A DNA stretch of 32,375 bases from a virus, in the IMG/VR virus record IMGVR_UViG_3300037502_000551, positions 1 through 32,375 of that record; one strand, written 5' to 3'. Below the pieces are notes generated by a model, which ran no database searches, had not been told where the DNA came from, and saw nothing but the letters and a program-made list of their open reading frames with translations. Below, piece by piece: positions 22,802 through 29,644 of the stretch (its first letter is position 1; the number at the start of each line of letters is the position of its first letter). Position numbers and translations under genes: made by a program.

Positions 22802-23175
22802 TGTTCTTGTTGTTTAGTTTCTACAATCTCAATCAGTTTGTCAAGACAAGCAAGTTCTGCTTCTTCGTAGGTTTTATAAATATCCGACAGATGTGAATAT
22901 GCAAATGACCATTGAATATAAAACTCATATTCATTGCTATTAAGACTTGTTACATCAATAAGAAATTCCTTTTTTCTAAACCATCTAAATGCTTGTTGGA
23001 ATAGTGGTGCCAATGTAAAAAACTCACTTCTGTCAACACCATTATCAATAATGTACTTTTCAGTGTGAGCAATTAACAAATCACCATCATTGTTAAATCT
23101 AGCAAAACAAGGTTCATCAAATCCAAGTGCTTTGAGTTTAACCGCCAACTCATAAGGTACAAATTCTTTTATCAT
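22798..23175 (-). CDS. Array gene: FVPYELA family member 1 (125 aa)
   Basis: The 125-residue protein begins MIKEFVPYELAVKLKALGFDEPC and has LAPLFQQAFRWFRKK and YKTYEEAELACLDKLIEIVETKQQEQ. It is a clear paralogue of the gene at 23620-23997, similar at both ends but diverged in the middle. The family is widespread in phages of Bacteroidota and of unknown function. Both start and end lie in perfect 19-bp repeats. Confidence 0.75.
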   Translation of the reverse strand: MIKEFVPYELAVKLKALGFDEPCFARFNNDGDLLIAHTEKYIIDNGVDRSEFFTLAPLFQQAFRWFRKKEFLIDVTSLNSNEYEFYIQWSFAYSHLSDIYKTYEEAELACLDKLIEIVETKQQEQ

Positions 23176-23408
23176 TGTTCTTGTTGTTTAAGTTGTTGCA
23201 AATGTTCTTTAACTAAAAACTCATAATGAAAAGGCAAATCCATTTTAAAGTGTTCAAATACTTCTAAAACTTCTTCCTCACTATACATTTTTTTAGATTG
23301 CCATTCAGCACCTGCTATAAAATCTTGTTTATGTGCTCTTTGAAAAACAGGTGCGTCACTTTTTTTTGAATATTTCTCAGCAACTTGTTCTAGTGTTTCT
23401 TCTTTCAT
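23172..23408 (-). CDS. Array gene: hypothetical protein (78 aa)
   Basis: The product starts MKEETLEQVAEKYSKKSDAP and has FIAGAEWQSKKMYSEEEVLEVFEHF, a pattern found in many small Bacteroidota phage proteins. It is all helical and ends HLQQLKQQEQ. Junction repeats flank both ends. The function is unknown. Confidence 0.7.
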   Translation of the reverse strand: MKEETLEQVAEKYSKKSDAPVFQRAHKQDFIAGAEWQSKKMYSEEEVLEVFEHFKMDLPFHYEFLVKEHLQQLKQQEQ

Positions 23409-23623
23409 TGTTCTTGTTGTTTAAAGGTTTCGCTGTAGTATTCTTTAGGATTATATAAATCTCCATTACCTCCTCCAATGATATAGCCAATGGTGTGAGC
23501 TTCAATAATTTGCTCCTTCTCCATTTCTTTGGCTTTATGAATAGCCTCATATAAAAGTTTATTGTCAAAAGGTGAGTAATGTTCTAACATCTCACTTTCC
23601 AACCATTCTACTGCTGTTTTCAT
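23405..23623 (-). CDS. Array gene: MKTAVE family member 2 (72 aa)
   Basis: The 72-residue protein begins MKTAVEWLESEM, has HKAKEMEKEQIIEAHTIGY and ends YYSETFKQQEQ. It shares the start, the KEMEKEQ helix and the YY-x-ETF end with the other family members. It is flanked by perfect junction repeats. The function is unknown. Confidence 0.7.
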   Translation of the reverse strand: MKTAVEWLESEMLEHYSPFDNKLLYEAIHKAKEMEKEQIIEAHTIGYIIGGGNGDLYNPKEYYSETFKQQEQ

Positions 23624-23997
23624 TGTTCTTGTTGTTTAAGTTCTACAATCTCAATTATTTTCTCAAGACAAGCAAATTCTGCTTCTTCGTATATGTTATA
23701 AGTACCACAATCTATAATACCATCTTCACATTCTATCATAGACTCATAACCCAAACAAATACCATATTGCCAATCTTTTTTGATGTGAGATTCTAAACCA
23801 TACTTCTCTCTAAACCATCTAAATGCTTGTTGGAATAGTGGTGCAACACACTGTAATGAGTCACCATGAAAATCAGTTATTAAACATTCTTGAATTATTA
23901 ACTCTTGATTTCTTTCATAAAAACCTAAACAAGGTTCATCAAATCCAAGTTGCTTGAGTTTTAAAGCCAACTCATAAGGCACAAATTCTTTATTCAT
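23620..23997 (-). CDS. Array gene: FVPYELA family member 2 (125 aa)
   Basis: It is a paralogue of 22798-23175, with MNKEFVPYELALKLKQLGFDEPC at the start, APLFQQAFRWFREKYGL in the middle and FACLEKIIEIVELKQQEQ at the end. The central part, with several Cys, differs. Its start repeat (23994-24012) is non-coding because the upstream gene stops earlier, so that repeat cannot be kept only for the peptide tail. Confidence 0.75.
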   Translation of the reverse strand: MNKEFVPYELALKLKQLGFDEPCLGFYERNQELIIQECLITDFHGDSLQCVAPLFQQAFRWFREKYGLESHIKKDWQYGICLGYESMIECEDGIIDCGTYNIYEEAEFACLEKIIEIVELKQQEQ

Positions 23998-24016
23998 TGT
24001 TCTTGTTGTTTAATTT

Positions 24017-24334
24017 CTACTCTGCTATATAAATCCTTGTTGGTCTAGTGGTTTCTACAACATAACCATCAGAGCCATTGTACCAATCAGTTACTTTTTC
24101 AGCATTTGGCTTTTCCTCACACTTAACTGCATAAAAGATTTGGCATCCTGCAATGACAATCTCTTTACCATTTCCACCAACAATAGCATACCAATTGGCA
24201 CTTTGTCTGTTTGTTTTAATTCCCATGATAGATTCATCACCAAGGATTTTCACATCACCCCAAGCTGCTGAATATGTAACACCATCAGGAGCAACAAAGA
24301 ATTTATCTGTTGTTATCAAGTATTTACCTGTCAT
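24017..24334 (-). CDS. Array gene: hypothetical beta-rich protein (105 aa), no KQQEQ tail
   Basis: The product starts MTGKYLITTDKFFVAPDGVTY and includes WGDVKILGDESIMGIKTNRQSANWYAIVG and VIAGCQIFYAVKCEEKP. It resembles a recurrent small protein family of Bacteroidota phages without known function. It ends in YIAE, 4 nt before the next junction repeat begins, unlike its neighbours. Confidence 0.7.
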   Translation of the reverse strand: MTGKYLITTDKFFVAPDGVTYSAAWGDVKILGDESIMGIKTNRQSANWYAIVGGNGKEIVIAGCQIFYAVKCEEKPNAEKVTDWYNGSDGYVVETTRPTRIYIAE

Positions 24335-24597
24335 TGTTCTTGTTGTTTAAAGGTTTCATTATAATAATCTTCTGCAGCTCTTCTAAAAGACTTATCCTTG
24401 CCATGGTTCAAATCATAAACTTGACAAGCAAACTCAATTTGTTGCTCTTGTTCCATTTCTTTTAGTTCTAAAGCAACTCTTTTTGCAAATGCTAAACCAA
24501 TCATTCTGCCCTGTACTTCTGCTATATATTGGTGCGTTTTTAAAAAGTCAACTTCATTGTCTATTTCTTCAATTATTTTTTCTACTGCTGTTTTCAT
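24331..24597 (-). CDS. Array gene: MKTAVE family member 3 (88 aa)
   Basis: The 88-residue protein begins MKTAVEKIIEEI, contains LELKEMEQEQQIEFACQVY and ends DYYNETFKQQEQ. It is the longest of the three paralogues. Perfect junction repeats flank it (24331-24349 and 24594-24612). The function is unknown. Confidence 0.7.
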   Translation of the reverse strand: MKTAVEKIIEEIDNEVDFLKTHQYIAEVQGRMIGLAFAKRVALELKEMEQEQQIEFACQVYDLNHGKDKSFRRAAEDYYNETFKQQEQ

Positions 24598-24839
24598 TGT
24601 TCTTGTTGTTTAGTTAGTTCTTGTTCTACTTCTTTCCAATATGTTAACCCCATTGGATGAGGTGTAAAGTAATCACTTGATTTTGCAAAATCCGTATCAT
24701 CAAAATCCGTATCATCCTTTCTGCTTTCAATGACTTCATAAACTACAATCAATGCGCATTCTATGGCAATCTGTTTAGTTTCAGCTCCTTTAAATACAAA
24801 TGTTGTAAATAAATTATCTGCTTTTTCTAGTGGTGTCAT
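24594..24839 (-). CDS. Array gene: hypothetical protein (81 aa)
   Basis: The product begins MTPLEKADNLFTTFVFKGAETK, is helical at the start with an acidic DDTDFDDTDF repeat in the middle and ends ELTKQQEQ. The segment KQIAIECALIVVYEVIE is typical of small Bacteroidota phage proteins. Its start context (AACAAGAAGAAATATG) is a diverged junction repeat. Confidence 0.65.
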   Translation of the reverse strand: MTPLEKADNLFTTFVFKGAETKQIAIECALIVVYEVIESRKDDTDFDDTDFAKSSDYFTPHPMGLTYWKEVEQELTKQQEQ

Positions 24840-24861
24840 ATTTCTTCTTGTTATTTATAGG

Positions 24862-24993
24862 TTATATAAAATATTTAATTATTTCTATTATTATAAAAAT
24901 TCTAATTACGTCAATGAAACTAAATCTTTTTATTTCTGATAGTTCCATCCATAAATGCTCAATTATTCTAATTGTTCTTTTCATTATTCTCAT
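24862..24993 (-). CDS. Array gene: small membrane-associated protein (43 aa)
   Basis: The frame starts at the ATGA of a perfect junction repeat (24990-25008). It encodes a basic first half (MRIMKRTIRIIEHLW) and a hydrophobic isoleucine-rich second half (VIRIFIIIEIIKYFI). The rest of the gap to 24839 is AT-rich with no other frame. Support is mainly the shared junction. Confidence 0.5.
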   Translation of the reverse strand: MRIMKRTIRIIEHLWMELSEIKRFSFIDVIRIFIIIEIIKYFI

Positions 24994-25361
24994 TGTTCTT
25001 GTTGTTTAAAGGTTTTTACTTCGTCTTTCAAACGCTCCAAGTACAAGCAGAAGTCCATAGCCTCTTCCTGAGCGTGATTAAGCCATTCTAATGCACTTAA
25101 ATCAGTTCGTGTTAACATAGTACCGTACTTTTCTATTCCTCGTTGTGAGCGGTCATAAAACTTGCTAATTACTTTTATGACAATTGGGTCTTCTACTTTC
25201 TGGTTTATCGGTTCTTCTTCTATTTGTTCTATTTCATCAATAGCTGCTCCTATCGTTTTGATAGCATTTCTAAACCTATATTGTAAATCTGTACTTAAGT
25301 TTGGAAACATTAAATGCAGAGCTAAATTTGCTTCTTCTATTTCTTCTTTAGTTCGTTTCAT
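24990..25361 (-). CDS. Putative MazG-like/nucleotide pyrophosphohydrolase-type protein, first array gene
   Basis: The 123-residue protein contains SKFYDRSQRGIEKYGTMLTRTD...ALEWLNHAQEEAMDFCLYLERLKDE, resembling the all-alpha NTP pyrophosphohydrolase (MazG-like) proteins of phages, with the E-E-x-x-D acidic helix that binds metal. It would act on (d)NTPs. The end KTFKQQEQ carries the array tail, while its start does not use the junction repeat. It overlaps the exonuclease gene by 4 nt. Confidence 0.65.
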   Translation of the reverse strand: MKRTKEEIEEANLALHLMFPNLSTDLQYRFRNAIKTIGAAIDEIEQIEEEPINQKVEDPIVIKVISKFYDRSQRGIEKYGTMLTRTDLSALEWLNHAQEEAMDFCLYLERLKDEVKTFKQQEQ

Positions 25362-26038
25362 AAGAATTTAATTAAGGCGTTATAATACTCTCGGCAATAC
25401 TCTATCTTCTCTTTGATTTGGTCGATTACTTGTTCGTCTTTTTGTACATAGAATACTTTTACTCTGCGGTTCTTTGGTATTTGGCTAAATTCGTGTTTGC
25501 GTAGAATCTCCTCACGCAAGTCGTAGTCCTCGTCAATCTTGTGCAGTTTCCAATGCGCACGTCTGATTTCATCCTCTACCATTTCGATAGGTGTATCAAC
25601 AAGGCAGTAGCAAAGCATTGCCTGTTCCTTGCCAGTCAACCATAGGTACCCTTGCAACTGAAAAAAATAGTCTTTATTAGGGATTTCGGTATCAAAAAAC
25701 GGAAAGGTTGTAGCGTCCCAAGAGCTTTTAACGTCAAGCAATACATCCTCCGTGTTTACGTCAGGTGTTCCCTTGATATAATCGTTCTCAAAATACTGCT
25801 CGTTCTTATAGATAAAGTTTACGTCTAACACATCGTTTACAAGTGAGATAGACAAATCCTCAACTGCGTTGCCTTTGTCCGTGTAACGGCTTGAAAACTC
25901 CTTCCTGATGCCGTATTTCTCTTGTAACACGAGTTCGTGAATGTAAGATTTAGCAGTTTGACTTAGCAGCTCCGTTTTAGAGCGTGGACTTGCCATGATT
26001 TTCCCTATGGCAGAACATCGAATCTTGAGAGCTTTCAT
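25358..26038 (-). CDS. YqaJ/lambda-exo-type recombination exonuclease
   Basis: The 226-residue protein carries PD-(D/E)XK nuclease residues: E60 in GNAVEDL, D93 in IKGTPDV and D102-x-K104 in LLDVKSSW, followed by a DYFFQLQGYLWLTG helix typical of YqaJ-type viral recombinases. It would resect DNA ends 5' to 3' and load the annealing protein encoded immediately upstream (overlap ATGA). The pair forms a Red-like recombination system. Confidence 0.85.
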   Translation of the reverse strand: MKALKIRCSAIGKIMASPRSKTELLSQTAKSYIHELVLQEKYGIRKEFSSRYTDKGNAVEDLSISLVNDVLDVNFIYKNEQYFENDYIKGTPDVNTEDVLLDVKSSWDATTFPFFDTEIPNKDYFFQLQGYLWLTGKEQAMLCYCLVDTPIEMVEDEIRRAHWKLHKIDEDYDLREEILRKHEFSQIPKNRRVKVFYVQKDEQVIDQIKEKIEYCREYYNALIKFL

Positions 26039-26559
26039 AGTGCGTTGAGCATATCAATTTGACCTTCAGTTAATGCAAATGATGATTCGAGTTTTTCTCG
26101 TGTGAACTCACCTTTAGCAATGGCTTGAACTGCTGCGCTGAATCGCTTTTGGTCAATTGCAGGCAGTTTTTTCTCCGTCTTTACTTGCTCACCGCTTGCG
26201 TCCGTGTCTTTGTCCGTTACTAACCCAAGTGCAGAACTTAAAGCATAACGGCGGTAGTACGTTACACCTGAACCAAAACCTTGATAGTCATTCATACCCT
26301 TGAGCTGAACGTAAGGAATCATACAAACCGACTCCATAAACTCACCGCTTTCGTGGAAGATAACCGTCTTGAGGCAGTTTTGTCCTTCTTGGTTTGTAAG
26401 TTGTTGGGTAAATCCAAGTCCGTGTTTCTTTAGGATAGGATTGATTACCTCAAAAATCTTGGGTAAATCTGCGTAAGAATACCCGTAGCCTTGCGTGGCT
26501 TTGTGAATTACTGGCACTTCCTGCTGAAATGCTGCCAAACTTTTAAATAAATTTTTCAT
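26035..26559 (-). CDS. erf: ERF-family single-strand annealing protein
   Basis: The 174-residue protein has the ERF hallmark GYGYSYADLPKIFEVINPIL (residues 24-43) and YYRRYALSSALGLVTDKDTDA (residues 101-121). ERF proteins form rings on ssDNA and promote annealing and genome circularisation. The C-terminal 40 residues form a small helical region. Its ATG is preceded by ACACGCT, the early start motif, and by a -7-like element at 26577-26584. It overlaps the exonuclease gene. Confidence 0.92.
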   Translation of the reverse strand: MKNLFKSLAAFQQEVPVIHKATQGYGYSYADLPKIFEVINPILKKHGLGFTQQLTNQEGQNCLKTVIFHESGEFMESVCMIPYVQLKGMNDYQGFGSGVTYYRRYALSSALGLVTDKDTDASGEQVKTEKKLPAIDQKRFSAAVQAIAKGEFTREKLESSFALTEGQIDMLNAL

Positions 26560-26576
26560 AGCGTGTTATTTTTATA

Positions 26577-26584
26577 CAAATATA
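26577..26584 (-). promoter_or_regulatory. Possible promoter -7 element upstream of erf
   Basis: The minus strand reads TATATTTGTA 18 nt before the erf start, an exact match to the -7 consensus. No TTG lies at the expected -33 distance, and the flank is very AT-rich, so a weak or activator-dependent internal promoter is the most that can be claimed. Confidence 0.45.
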
Positions 26585-26614
26585 TACATTATTTAGATAT
26601 AAATATATTTTCAG

Positions 26615-26968
26615 TTAAATATTTTTAAATAAATCTTCCATCGGAAGCAGGATTCCCTTACTGGTATTAGAATCACCGCCTAAAATATCTCTGTTTGTGC
26701 CTATGTATTTTCTACACATTTGCTTTAATTCGCTTGTTTCTATCAAAATACTTCGTGTTTTGCTAAACCAATACACCCACCACTTAGCTTGAGTTGTGCT
26801 GATTCCGCTTTTCTTACCCCTGCTTTCATATTCTACAAATAGATTGCCTGTCTCATAGCACTTAAAATCACGTTTTACTTCGATTGTAGACGCTATTACC
26901 TCGCTTAGTAGGGTTTCATACTCCTGACCTATTTTGAGGTCGTAACGGAAGTCGCTATTGTATTTCAT
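26615..26968 (-). CDS. Putative PD-(D/E)XK-type phage endonuclease
   Basis: The 117-residue protein has DLKIGQEYE (acidic helix), IEVKRD (E-x-K core) and GNLFVEYESRGKKSGISTTQAKWWVYW. This arrangement is like small restriction-fold nucleases or Holliday-junction resolvases of phages. It lies between NinG and ERF, in a recombination cluster, and overlaps NinG by 14 nt. It would process recombination intermediates. The assignment is by motif order only. Confidence 0.6.
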   Translation of the reverse strand: MKYNSDFRYDLKIGQEYETLLSEVIASTIEVKRDFKCYETGNLFVEYESRGKKSGISTTQAKWWVYWFSKTRSILIETSELKQMCRKYIGTNRDILGGDSNTSKGILLPMEDLFKNI

Positions 26969-27473
26969 TTCTAATCTTGTTTTTGTAGGTTTTGATTATT
27001 TCTTTTAGCTCATCTTTGGTAAACTTCCGTGTTACTCTTGCTCTTGCCTCAAGTTGGTCGAATCTTTCTTGTCCGATTTTCAAACAAAGGTTTGTTCGAT
27101 ATTCCAACAAGTTGCCTGATAGAAAGCTATTGCACCTCTCGCATTGGACGTGAACATTATCTTCGTCAAAGCGTACGTTCCAATGGTTGTTAGCGTTCCA
27201 AAAGTGACCTGCGTTTACTTTTTTAGGTGTTTGCTTACAAGAGATGCATAGTTCGTCTTTATCTCGCTCTCTAATGTATTTGTTGAATACCATTTGAGCT
27301 GCCTTTACGATGTCTTGTACGGTTTCTAAATCAGCTTTCATTCGTGTTTTAGTCTGCTTCCATTGCTTTTCTTTGGCTTCAGCTACAAAAGCACGGACAC
27401 ACTCATCTTTTAGGCAGTATTTATGATTAAAGCGGATAGGCTCAAACTTCTCCTTGCAGTTTTTACATCTCAT
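26955..27473 (-). CDS. ninG: NinG/Rap-like recombination endonuclease
   Basis: The 172-residue protein has an N-terminal zinc finger (C3, C6, C20, C25) and the NinG core CISCKQ...VNAGHFWNANNHWNVRFDEDNVHVQCERCNSFLSGNL with HNH-like Cys/His ligands. Lambda NinG (Rap) is a junction-specific endonuclease stimulating Red recombination. It overlaps the methyltransferase gene by 11 nt and the next nuclease by 14 nt. Confidence 0.9.
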   Translation of the reverse strand: MRCKNCKEKFEPIRFNHKYCLKDECVRAFVAEAKEKQWKQTKTRMKADLETVQDIVKAAQMVFNKYIRERDKDELCISCKQTPKKVNAGHFWNANNHWNVRFDEDNVHVQCERCNSFLSGNLLEYRTNLCLKIGQERFDQLEARARVTRKFTKDELKEIIKTYKNKIRNEIQ

Positions 27474-28131
27474 CGAATATAGAAATTTGATTAATGTTTG
27501 ATTTCTTAAATATGTTTAGAGCGGTTTCAAGAATTGTTTTACCAGCTTCGTAGTCAACTAAGTTGCGAGCCATTTTATCAATTCTTTGTTCGCCTTTATA
27601 TTGTCTAAAATCGTAATCATGGAATTCACATAGCTTATTTACTTCGTTAGTTCCTCTGCCTATCAATACTTTTCTTTCTCCAATATCATTCGGTAAAATA
27701 AAGTTTGTCCAATATAAATGACGCCCTCTTTTTTGACCTTGTATTAATGGCTCATAGTACGGTATTACATTTTCAACAACATACTTACCTTTATAAAAAT
27801 TATCTAAAAACAATATCTCTTCATAAAGTTTTAAATCAGGATAAAGAGGCACAAACGACTCCCTACTCTTTTGAGTAAATCGCACTTTTGAATGGCTTGG
27901 ACAAGGAGGCGAACTCCATATAAAATCGAACTCTTGATAATGCTCTAACAAATATTGGTGTGCATCTGCAACAATTACGATGTCATTAGGGAATCTTTCT
28001 TGATAAAGTCGTGCAGCTTCAGGGTCTAACTCTACTGCGGTAACTTCTATTTCTATGCCAGCTTCTTTAGCGACATCATCCCACTTGTATCGATTACCAC
28101 CTAAACAAGCATATAAGTTTAAAATTTTCAT
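27463..28131 (-). CDS. DNA cytosine-5 methyltransferase (compact)
   Basis: The 222-residue protein shows SAM-binding motif I (NLYACLGGNRYKW, residues 5-17), motif IV SSPPCPSHS with catalytic Cys77, and ENV motif VI (120-122). A later IDKMARNLVDYEAGKTILETAL fits the C-terminal motifs. The length is short for a C5 enzyme, so the target-recognition region is small. It would protect phage DNA from host restriction. Its start carries ACACGCTATG. Confidence 0.85.
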   Translation of the reverse strand: MKILNLYACLGGNRYKWDDVAKEAGIEIEVTAVELDPEAARLYQERFPNDIVIVADAHQYLLEHYQEFDFIWSSPPCPSHSKVRFTQKSRESFVPLYPDLKLYEEILFLDNFYKGKYVVENVIPYYEPLIQGQKRGRHLYWTNFILPNDIGERKVLIGRGTNEVNKLCEFHDYDFRQYKGEQRIDKMARNLVDYEAGKTILETALNIFKKSNINQISIFDEM

Positions 28132-28142
28132 AGCGTGTTTTT

Positions 28143-28400
28143 TTAGTCTAATTCAATTACTTCCTCTATCCAATTTCGAAACAATATCTGCAACTGAATC
28201 TGCTCGTCAAATATCTTACCTGCGTTCTCTCCGTCTATTCGTAGGATGTCTCGGTCTACTCGTTGGATTTCTTCTGCAAGCATATTTGCTTTGCGTTTGA
28301 GTCCTTGTTTAAAGACGTACTGGTCATTGAGGTCTTCGATGAAGTCTGCCAACACAGGAAGGAAGGCGGTCAATGCTACTAATTTTTTTTCTACTTTCAT
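28143..28400 (-). CDS. Hypothetical helical protein (85 aa)
   Basis: The product is helical and amphipathic (FIEDLNDQYVFKQGLKRKANMLAEEIQRVD) with no Cys motifs or membrane segment. It overlaps the coiled-coil gene upstream by 4 nt (ATGA). It sits between helicase and methyltransferase; no function can be given. Confidence 0.65.
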   Translation of the reverse strand: MKVEKKLVALTAFLPVLADFIEDLNDQYVFKQGLKRKANMLAEEIQRVDRDILRIDGENAGKIFDEQIQLQILFRNWIEEVIELD

Positions 28401-28693
28401 AATTCTACGTTTTTGTATTTAATTTCTTCTTTCAATTCTTGGTAGGCTACTCGCAGTTGAGCGTTTCTTCTTGCAAGTTGGTTAAGCTCTCGGTTTAGAT
28501 TTGTTATTTCGTCTTCAAGTAGGTTAATCACCTGAATAGTCTCAAGTAAATACTCCTCACTTTCCTTGCCGCCGTTGATGTAGTCTTTGGCTTCGGGCTT
28601 GTCTTTCTCAAGTCTTTCTCTTACGTTTTTGATTCTTTGAGCTACCGTCCATACGGTTGTTTTTGCGTATAGTATTTTTAGTGATAAGTCCAT
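28397..28693 (-). CDS. Hypothetical coiled-coil protein (98 aa)
   Basis: The 98-residue protein is dominated by a coiled coil (about residues 48-95, NLLEDEITNLNRELNQLARR). It starts 1 nt after the ATPase gene. Small coiled-coil proteins beside phage helicases can be loaders or partners, but nothing specific supports that here. Confidence 0.65.
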   Translation of the reverse strand: MDLSLKILYAKTTVWTVAQRIKNVRERLEKDKPEAKDYINGGKESEEYLLETIQVINLLEDEITNLNRELNQLARRNAQLRVAYQELKEEIKYKNVEL

Positions 28694-28694
28694 T

Positions 28695-29639
28695 TTAAAA
28701 AGGGTTTTGGTTTGCTAATCTACGGAGCTTTTCCGAAGTTGTTTCTATTTGTCCGTCTTTTGGTATCATCATCTGCTTCTCGTTTGGTCTGAATGGCGAT
28801 AAAGGGTCTACTCCGTTTATTTGGAATCCGATTCCTGAATTGAAGTTACAATACACAGGCTCATTTAGTGCTGTGTGCTTGCCTCCTGTTTCCGTGTCTT
28901 TAACTTTCTCTACTCCTACCCAAGTTATTAGCTTCATTGTTTCGTGCTTAATTAGGCGGTGAATTACAAACATATCATCGCAGCGATTTAGAAACGCCTT
29001 ACCTCCTTCAATGTGGTCTTTAAGTGGTGGCTTCAAATGTCCTTTCCATTCTCCGTCTTGGTATAGGTTACCAGTTCTACCTGATTCGGAGTTAGGATGT
29101 GTGTTTATGTAGATTGTCATTCCCGTTTGATTGACAAACTGCCTTGCTCTGTTCATAAATTCGTAGTTTCCTGCAAAGCTCATCTCTCGGTCTAAACCTG
29201 TAAATGGGTCTATCAATCCTACATTTGCTCCGCTCTTCTTGAATAGTTCGAGTATGTCATCAGGTTTGTATAATTTAGAGTTGTCTACAAAAGTAAAGAA
29301 CTGCTCCAAATAAGCAAGGTCTCCGCTGATTTGTGAGTGGCTTAGTTTACTGAAGTGCTTACCTCTATACATCTGAATCATATCACGCAGAATTTGACCT
29401 TTTTGATTTTCTCCTGACCAAATGCAGAACGTAAGATTGTGTTTAAGTGCAAGCGTCAGGAAGTACCAGTTAATCCAATACGTTTTTCCAACGTTGTCGT
29501 GACCTAAAATGATGTTTAGTTGCTTAGGTTTGAATCTTAAATGCTCATCTAAGAAGCAGTCAAGTCCAAGACCTTGTTTGATTTTACCATCTCTGACATC
29601 GAGTAGGTATTGTAATGTGTCTCCGTGTTTACTTAGCAT
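28695..29639 (-). CDS. DnaB-like replicative helicase ATPase (RecA fold)
   Basis: The 314-residue protein has Walker A GHDNVGKT (46-53), a WSGENQ strand with the likely catalytic Glu77, Walker B VGLIDP (D144) and a later INTHPNSESGR sensor/loop region, as in DnaB/RepA-type hexameric helicases. It lacks the DnaB N-terminal primase-binding domain. It follows the initiator gene by 5 nt and would unwind the phage origin. Its start has AAACGCTATG. Confidence 0.8.
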   Translation of the reverse strand: MLSKHGDTLQYLLDVRDGKIKQGLGLDCFLDEHLRFKPKQLNIILGHDNVGKTYWINWYFLTLALKHNLTFCIWSGENQKGQILRDMIQMYRGKHFSKLSHSQISGDLAYLEQFFTFVDNSKLYKPDDILELFKKSGANVGLIDPFTGLDREMSFAGNYEFMNRARQFVNQTGMTIYINTHPNSESGRTGNLYQDGEWKGHLKPPLKDHIEGGKAFLNRCDDMFVIHRLIKHETMKLITWVGVEKVKDTETGGKHTALNEPVYCNFNSGIGFQINGVDPLSPFRPNEKQMMIPKDGQIETTSEKLRRLANQNPF

Positions 29640-29644
29640 AGCGT

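Larger units (their letters stand above)
22232..25008 (-). repeat. Dispersed 19-bp gene-junction repeat (nine exact copies)
   Basis: TAAACAACAAGAACAATGA occurs exactly at 22232-22250, 22798-22816, 23172-23190, 23405-23423, 23620-23638, 23994-24012, 24331-24349, 24594-24612 and 24990-25008. Degenerate copies lie at 22462, 22698, 22041 and 24837. Each copy ends with the start codon of the downstream gene. In most it also encodes KQQEQ and the stop of the upstream gene. Its A-rich form fits a Bacteroidota translation-initiation leader. Confidence 0.92.

Noticed and set aside
23377-23568. 63-codon minus-strand frame over the array
   Set aside because: It overlaps two well-supported array genes in another frame and lacks the junction start.
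22232-25008. CRISPR array or iterons made of the 19-bp repeats
   Set aside because: Spacing is irregular and set by gene length, and every copy ends in a start codon, so it is a gene-junction repeat.
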